From contig JBEGQX010000336.1 of the NCBI GenBank assembly GCA_041180805.1, positions 1 to 16,790 of the forward strand: 16,790 bases of DNA, read 5' to 3'. How positions within the stretch are numbered: the stretch's first letter is position 1; every line of letters starts with the position of its first letter. The notes below the pieces were generated by a model, which did no database searches, was not told where the DNA came from, and was given only the letters and a program-made list of their open reading frames with translations. The DNA comes from JBEGQX01 sp041180805. GTDB lineage: Bacteria; Planctomycetota; Planctomycetia; Gemmatales; Gemmataceae. Below, piece by piece: positions 13,677 to 16,790 of the stretch. Both the position numbers and the translations under genes were made by a program.

Positions 13677-16436
13677 TCAGCCTGTGTTTTTCAAACCGGA
13701 AGCGATGCTGCTGATGCTTTCCATGACACCGGTCTTTAGCTCGCTGGAAACATCGGTGGATGATCGAAGCTTGCCCAGAAGCACAATCTGCAGATAACTC
13801 AGGGAATCGACATAGGGGTTTCGCTGCTGGATGGATTTTTGAAGCACGGGCATCTTTTCGAGCAGGCTTTTTTGCCCTGTGATCAGGCAGAGGTATTTCA
13901 CCGATCTTTCGTATTCCTGTCGCACGATGGAGAAGATCTTCTCGGCGTTGGCTCGGTCTTCCACAAGGTCCGCATACAGCCTTGCTATGGTCATGTCCGC
14001 CTTGGCCAGGATCATCTGGCAGTTGTCTACCACGGTTGTCCAGAATGGCCAGGATTCGTACATCTTTTGCAGTAAGGCCAGATTATCGGGGTTTTCCAGT
14101 ACCTTGGCTTCCAACGCGGAGCCTATTCCAAACCAGCCTGGCACAGTATGCCGGCTTTGCATCCATGAGAACACCCAGGGGATGGCGCGAAGGCTTTCAA
14201 TGTTTCGACTGGTAACTCTTCGTGCGGGTCTTGACCCTATGCGTAGCTCGCCGATTTCATGAATGGGCGTTGATTGTTCAAAGTAGGAAAGCAAGCCGGG
14301 TTCCTCGTAAATCAACTTTCGATAGGCCCTTCGGGAAAGTTCTGCCAGGTCATCCATCAATTTTGGCCATGCTGTATCCTGCGAGTGCCCGCCTTTTCCA
14401 AGACTGGTCAGGAATACCGCATTAATGACCTGGTCCAGATGCCTTCTTGCGATGCCTTCATGATGGTAGCGATCTGCGATCATTTCCCCCTGCTCGGTAA
14501 TTCGAATTTGTCCGTTCACAGTTCCCCGGGGCTGGGCCAGAATGGCCTTGTTTGCCGGACCACCACCTCTTCCCACCGCGCCACCACGCCCATGGAAAAT
14601 CTTGATGCGAATTCCCTGGCGGTTCGCCAGTTCCACCAGGCGTACCTCGGCGTTGTGCAAGGCCCAGGCAGAGCAAAGCATGCCACTTTCCTTGCTGCTG
14701 TCGGAATAGCCGATCATCACTTCCTGAAGGTCGTTACGGAAGGAAAGCTGGTTCCTATAGGCGGGAACATGAAGAAGCTGCTGCATGATGTTTTCAGCCT
14801 GTTGCAGCGGTTCAAGAGCTTCGAACAATGGCACAATGTCAATCTTGCTGGTCTTTTCCTGAAGGGAGAACAAACCGGCATCACGCGCAAGAACCAAAAC
14901 TTCCAGTATGTGATATGGCTCTGTGGTGGAACTGATGATGTAGGTGGAAAGCGCCTCGGGGTTTAGTTGCTCCAACACCGCTGCCATGGTCCGAAACGTG
15001 GAGATGACCTCGGTGGTTTCGGCAGAGTAGTTTAACTTGGCACCCACCAGTGGTCTTATGTTTTTAAGCTCTTCGGCGAGCAAGTGAAATTTTTCGCCTG
15101 AATCAAGTTTCAAATAATCTTCGCAGATGTTCGCTTTCGCGAATATTTCCACTAGTGCCTGGGTGTGCCTGGCGCTGTTCTGGCGAATATCCAGATGGAA
15201 TAGATGCATTCCAAACACCCTGACAATCCATATCAATTCTTCCAATGTGCCCTTGGCTGCATCCGTGAAGCCATTCTGGGAAAGGTCTTCTGAGATGGAT
15301 TGCAGATCGTCTAGAAGGCCCTTGCTGGAAAAATAAATATCGCCGGGCGGAGTTTTCGGGTTGGCCCAGTTCAGTTCTGTCTCACGGATCCAGATATAGG
15401 TTTTTTGCAACTTCTTGAAAATGTTCGAACATTTGAAGCGGTAGGGTTCGCTTTCCCGGCCCATTGCCTCGTTGCCGAGAAGCATGCTGTCTTGCTCCAG
15501 AGATTTTCTAAGGGTTTGCCCGGCTTGCACAAATTCAGAGGAGTGGCTGAGAATGCCACCGAGTTCCTTGATCTTTTTCAAATAGATCTTGAGGATGGTT
15601 TCCTGGTTAAAGCGCACCGAGTTTTCGGTAACGTCGTGGGTAACAAAGGGGTTTCCATCCCTGTCGCCGCCAATCCAAGACCCAAAGCGCAGGAAGGCAG
15701 GGGTCTTGAAGTTACCATCAGGATAAATTCCATCCAGATTCGCTTGAAATTCACGGAAGAATTGCGGAACAATTCTTAGCAGACTGTTGATGACAGTTTC
15801 TGTCACCTGACGAACTTCATCAAGGGGTGATGGTTTGTTTTCCCTTACAGTTTTGGTAACCCAGAATATCTCCACTTGCTCTGCCAGGGATTTGTGAAGG
15901 TCTTCCTTTTCCCGTTTTGTAAGAACTTCATACTCCAGTCGATTCAGGATTAATCCAATGCTGTCCAACTTTTCCAGAATGGTTCTTCTTCTGGCCTCAC
16001 TGGGGTGCGCGGTGAAGACCGGGCAGATATCGGCGGTGTCGAGCAACTTTTGAATATCCTGCGCCGGTGTACCATGAGTCGCCAGTTCGGAAAGTGCGGC
16101 TGCAGTGCTTTCCGGCAGGGGCTTGCCATCGCTGGCTAGCTCCTTCTTGCGCAGGGATCGCACTCGTGCCTGTTGCTCGGCCAGATTTAGCAAATCAAAA
16201 TAAAGACCAAATCCCCGAATCAACATGCGAAGGTCGTTGATCTTTAGCTGGTTCAGGCGGTTGATAAGGCCCCTGGCTTCGTTCAGGTTGTTATGGTCGC
16301 GAATTTCCTTGGACCTGGCCTTGATGTCTTCCAGGAGGGTAAAGGCTTTCTCCCCGGAATGCTTGAGGATGGAGCTTTCATGCAGTTTTCCGAGCAAATC
16401 GATATCCGAGGCAAGGCTGTGTTCCCTGTTGTTCAC
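13677..16436 (-). CDS. ppc: Phosphoenolpyruvate carboxylase
   Basis: A 919-residue enzyme that adds bicarbonate to phosphoenolpyruvate to give oxaloacetate, refilling the TCA cycle. Diagnostic motifs, numbered from GTG 16436: TAHPSEARRRT with catalytic H144, GSWIGGDRDGNP at 252-263, MIGYSDSSKESG near 574-585, FHGRGGAVGRGGGP at 614-627 with H615, and the invariant C-terminal NTG. In the region where E. coli carries an aspartate-inhibitor lysine (SRPAKR) this protein reads SRPARR, so feedback control may differ. The frame extends 45 bases upstream to a TTG, but GTG 16436 is preferred because AAGGAG lies 10 bases before it and the extension runs toward a leader hairpin. It is transcribed alone and is convergent with the ATP-grasp/transglutaminase operon. 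Confidence 0.97.
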   Translation of the reverse strand: MNNREHSLASDIDLLGKLHESSILKHSGEKAFTLLEDIKARSKEIRDHNNLNEARGLINRLNQLKINDLRMLIRGFGLYFDLLNLAEQQARVRSLRKKELASDGKPLPESTAAALSELATHGTPAQDIQKLLDTADICPVFTAHPSEARRRTILEKLDSIGLILNRLEYEVLTKREKEDLHKSLAEQVEIFWVTKTVRENKPSPLDEVRQVTETVINSLLRIVPQFFREFQANLDGIYPDGNFKTPAFLRFGSWIGGDRDGNPFVTHDVTENSVRFNQETILKIYLKKIKELGGILSHSSEFVQAGQTLRKSLEQDSMLLGNEAMGRESEPYRFKCSNIFKKLQKTYIWIRETELNWANPKTPPGDIYFSSKGLLDDLQSISEDLSQNGFTDAAKGTLEELIWIVRVFGMHLFHLDIRQNSARHTQALVEIFAKANICEDYLKLDSGEKFHLLAEELKNIRPLVGAKLNYSAETTEVISTFRTMAAVLEQLNPEALSTYIISSTTEPYHILEVLVLARDAGLFSLQEKTSKIDIVPLFEALEPLQQAENIMQQLLHVPAYRNQLSFRNDLQEVMIGYSDSSKESGMLCSAWALHNAEVRLVELANRQGIRIKIFHGRGGAVGRGGGPANKAILAQPRGTVNGQIRITEQGEMIADRYHHEGIARRHLDQVINAVFLTSLGKGGHSQDTAWPKLMDDLAELSRRAYRKLIYEEPGLLSYFEQSTPIHEIGELRIGSRPARRVTSRNIESLRAIPWVFSWMQSRHTVPGWFGIGSALEAKVLENPDNLALLQKMYESWPFWTTVVDNCQMILAKADMTIARLYADLVEDRANAEKIFSIVRQEYERSVKYLCLITGQKSLLEKMPVLQKSIQQRNPYVDSLSYLQIVLLGKLRSSTDVSSELKTGVMESISSIASGLKNTG

Positions 16437-16446
16437 CGTGTGTAAA

Positions 16447-16452
16447 CTCCTT
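16447..16452 (-). promoter_or_regulatory. ppc: Shine-Dalgarno site deciding the ppc start
   Basis: Minus-strand AAGGAG lies 10 bases upstream of GTG 16436. The spacing is slightly long, but no comparable site serves the upstream TTG at 16481. Confidence 0.55.
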
Positions 16453-16481
16453 GATCCAAACCAACAAAAGAAAACGCCCAA

Positions 16482-16509
16482 TGGAGGGGATGATTAGCAA
16501 ACCCCTCCA
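16482..16509 (-). promoter_or_regulatory. Hairpin in the ppc leader
   Basis: TGGAGGGG (16482-16489) and CCCCTCCA (16502-16509) form an 8-bp GC-rich stem with a 12-base loop, 45 bases upstream of the ppc start. On the minus strand the stem is followed a few bases later by TTTTCTTTTG, a weak terminator-like tract, so it could be an attenuator or an mRNA-stabilising element. The gap between ppc and csrA (16437-16770) holds this hairpin, the promoters listed here and no gene I can support. Confidence 0.45.
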
Positions 16510-16580
16510 AGAAAAAAGGCGACATATGTGTTAAATCCGGCAATATTTTGGCCCAAGCAGACCAAAAGGGAGACTTAGAT

Positions 16581-16609
16581 ATTCTAGGTAACATCACAAA
16601 CATGGCCAA
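16581..16609 (-). promoter_or_regulatory. Putative ppc promoter
   Basis: On the minus strand TTGGCC (16609-16604) is separated by 17 bases from TAGAAT (16586-16581), a 5/6 match to the -10 consensus. It would give a leader of roughly 140 bases containing the hairpin at 16482-16509. The -35 match is weak. Confidence 0.35.
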
Positions 16610-16679
16610 ACCAAATAAACTCATCGATATTTTTAGATAATCGTCAAACCTGCCTATTTTCCCTTTAAGCAAAACAAGC

Positions 16680-16707
16680 TTGACACCGATACTATGCATT
16701 GTATAAC
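16680..16707 (+). promoter_or_regulatory. Sigma70-type promoter of csrA
   Basis: A perfect -35 TTGACA (16680-16685) is followed after 16 bases by TATAAC (16702-16707). It would start transcription near 16714, giving a leader of about 57 bases before the csrA ATG. This is the best promoter match I found by eye in the window. Confidence 0.65.
16689..16704. promoter_or_regulatory. Near-perfect dyad overlapping the csrA promoter, candidate operator
   Basis: ATAC-T-ATGCAT-T-GTAT is a 16-base palindrome with a single mismatched pair. It fills most of the spacer and reaches into the -10 element, a position from which a bound protein would block RNA polymerase. Confidence 0.35.
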
Positions 16708-16708
16708 A

Positions 16709-16722
16709 TGAATTATAATTCA
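16709..16722. promoter_or_regulatory. Perfect 14-base palindrome at the csrA transcription start
   Basis: TGAATTATAATTCA is perfectly self-complementary and centred close to the predicted start site. It contains TATAAT on both strands, so it might instead serve as an alternative -10 in either direction, though no good -35 pairs with it. Confidence 0.3.
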
Positions 16723-16752
16723 GGTAATAAAAAGCACATTTTTATATTCATG

Positions 16753-16771
16753 TAAGAAAGGCGGTTTCTTA
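16753..16771 (+). promoter_or_regulatory. Hairpin presenting the csrA ribosome-binding site
   Basis: TAAGAAA (16753-16759) pairs with TTTCTTA (16765-16771) around the loop GGCGG. The loop carries the only Shine-Dalgarno-like purines and the stem ends on the A of the csrA ATG. CsrA-type regulators bind GG-containing loops near ribosome sites, often their own, but the canonical GGA core is missing here. Confidence 0.4.
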
Positions 16772-16790
16772 TGCTGGTTCTCACAAGAAA
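16771..16790 (+). CDS. csrA: Carbon storage regulator CsrA (5' end only, runs off the window)
   Basis: The last 20 bases read ATG CTG GTT CTC ACA AGA AA, that is MLVLTR followed by a codon starting AA (Lys or Asn). MLVLTRK and MLILTRK are the near-invariant first residues of CsrA/RsmA, a small dimeric RNA-binding protein that controls translation and mRNA stability. Identification rests on six codons, but it is supported by a near-consensus promoter, a plausible leader and the position of the ATG after a purine-rich loop. The rest of the gene lies outside the window. Confidence 0.7.

Noticed and set aside
14274..14966. A 230-codon plus-strand frame
   Set aside because: It lies opposite the conserved core of ppc (the FHGRGGAVGRGGGP region), so it is a shadow.
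16433..16699. An 88-codon minus-strand frame whose TGA overlaps the ppc GTG start
   Set aside because: It has no Shine-Dalgarno site, covers the ppc leader hairpin and the csrA -35 region, is unlike any family I know and is A/T-rich like a non-coding leader. The overlap is probably chance.
1..16790. tRNA or rRNA genes, CRISPR arrays, insertion sequences, attachment sites
   Set aside because: I found no regularly spaced repeats, transposase or integrase motifs, or RNA-gene signatures; coding regions are contiguous and house-keeping in character.

Overview
The window is ordinary bacterial chromosome, about half GC by eye, tightly packed, with no sign of mobile DNA. It holds nine complete protein genes and the first codons of a tenth. 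The organism is Gram-negative-like: it has a signal-peptide CIA30 protein, PEP carboxylase and a CsrA beginning MLVLTR. A member of Planctomycetota or a related phylum is my best guess, held with low confidence because it rests on overall protein flavour and not on a marker gene.

Left part, all on the minus strand (84-4026). Reading in the direction of transcription: an exported CIA30-domain protein, a single-HKD phospholipase D-like nuclease/hydrolase, endonuclease IV (nfo) and, after a 145-base gap, a SAM-dependent methyltransferase with a 'regulatory' domain that resembles the rickettsial protein-lysine methyltransferases. A strong hairpin with a T tract (31-63) closes this end.

Centre, plus strand (4266-13669). 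This is a five-gene operon that starts from a divergent intergenic region: a stand-alone circularly permuted ATP-grasp protein, a stand-alone alpha-E protein, a 1136-residue transglutaminase-DUF2126 (glutamine-synthetase-like amidoligase) fusion, a fused ATP-grasp/alpha-E protein, and a small transglutaminase. Three of the four junctions are 4-base start/stop overlaps (ATGA, GTGA, ATGA) and the fourth is 41 bases, so the genes are probably translationally coupled. The set amounts to two parallel modules, each with a permuted ATP-grasp, an alpha-E domain and a transglutaminase-like enzyme. Comparative genomics already predicts that such clusters build and cleave amide/peptide bonds, but I know of no established product. 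The two ATP-grasp copies differ at residues that look like metal and nucleotide ligands, which suggests a division of labour. The Anbu proteasome-like peptidase often linked to such clusters is not in this window.

Right part. Phosphoenolpyruvate carboxylase (ppc, minus strand) converges on the operon with only 7 bases between stop codons. Its 5' leader carries an 8-bp hairpin. The last 20 bases are the start of csrA on the plus strand, preceded by a near-consensus sigma70 promoter overlain by two dyads and by a hairpin that puts the Shine-Dalgarno sequence in its loop.
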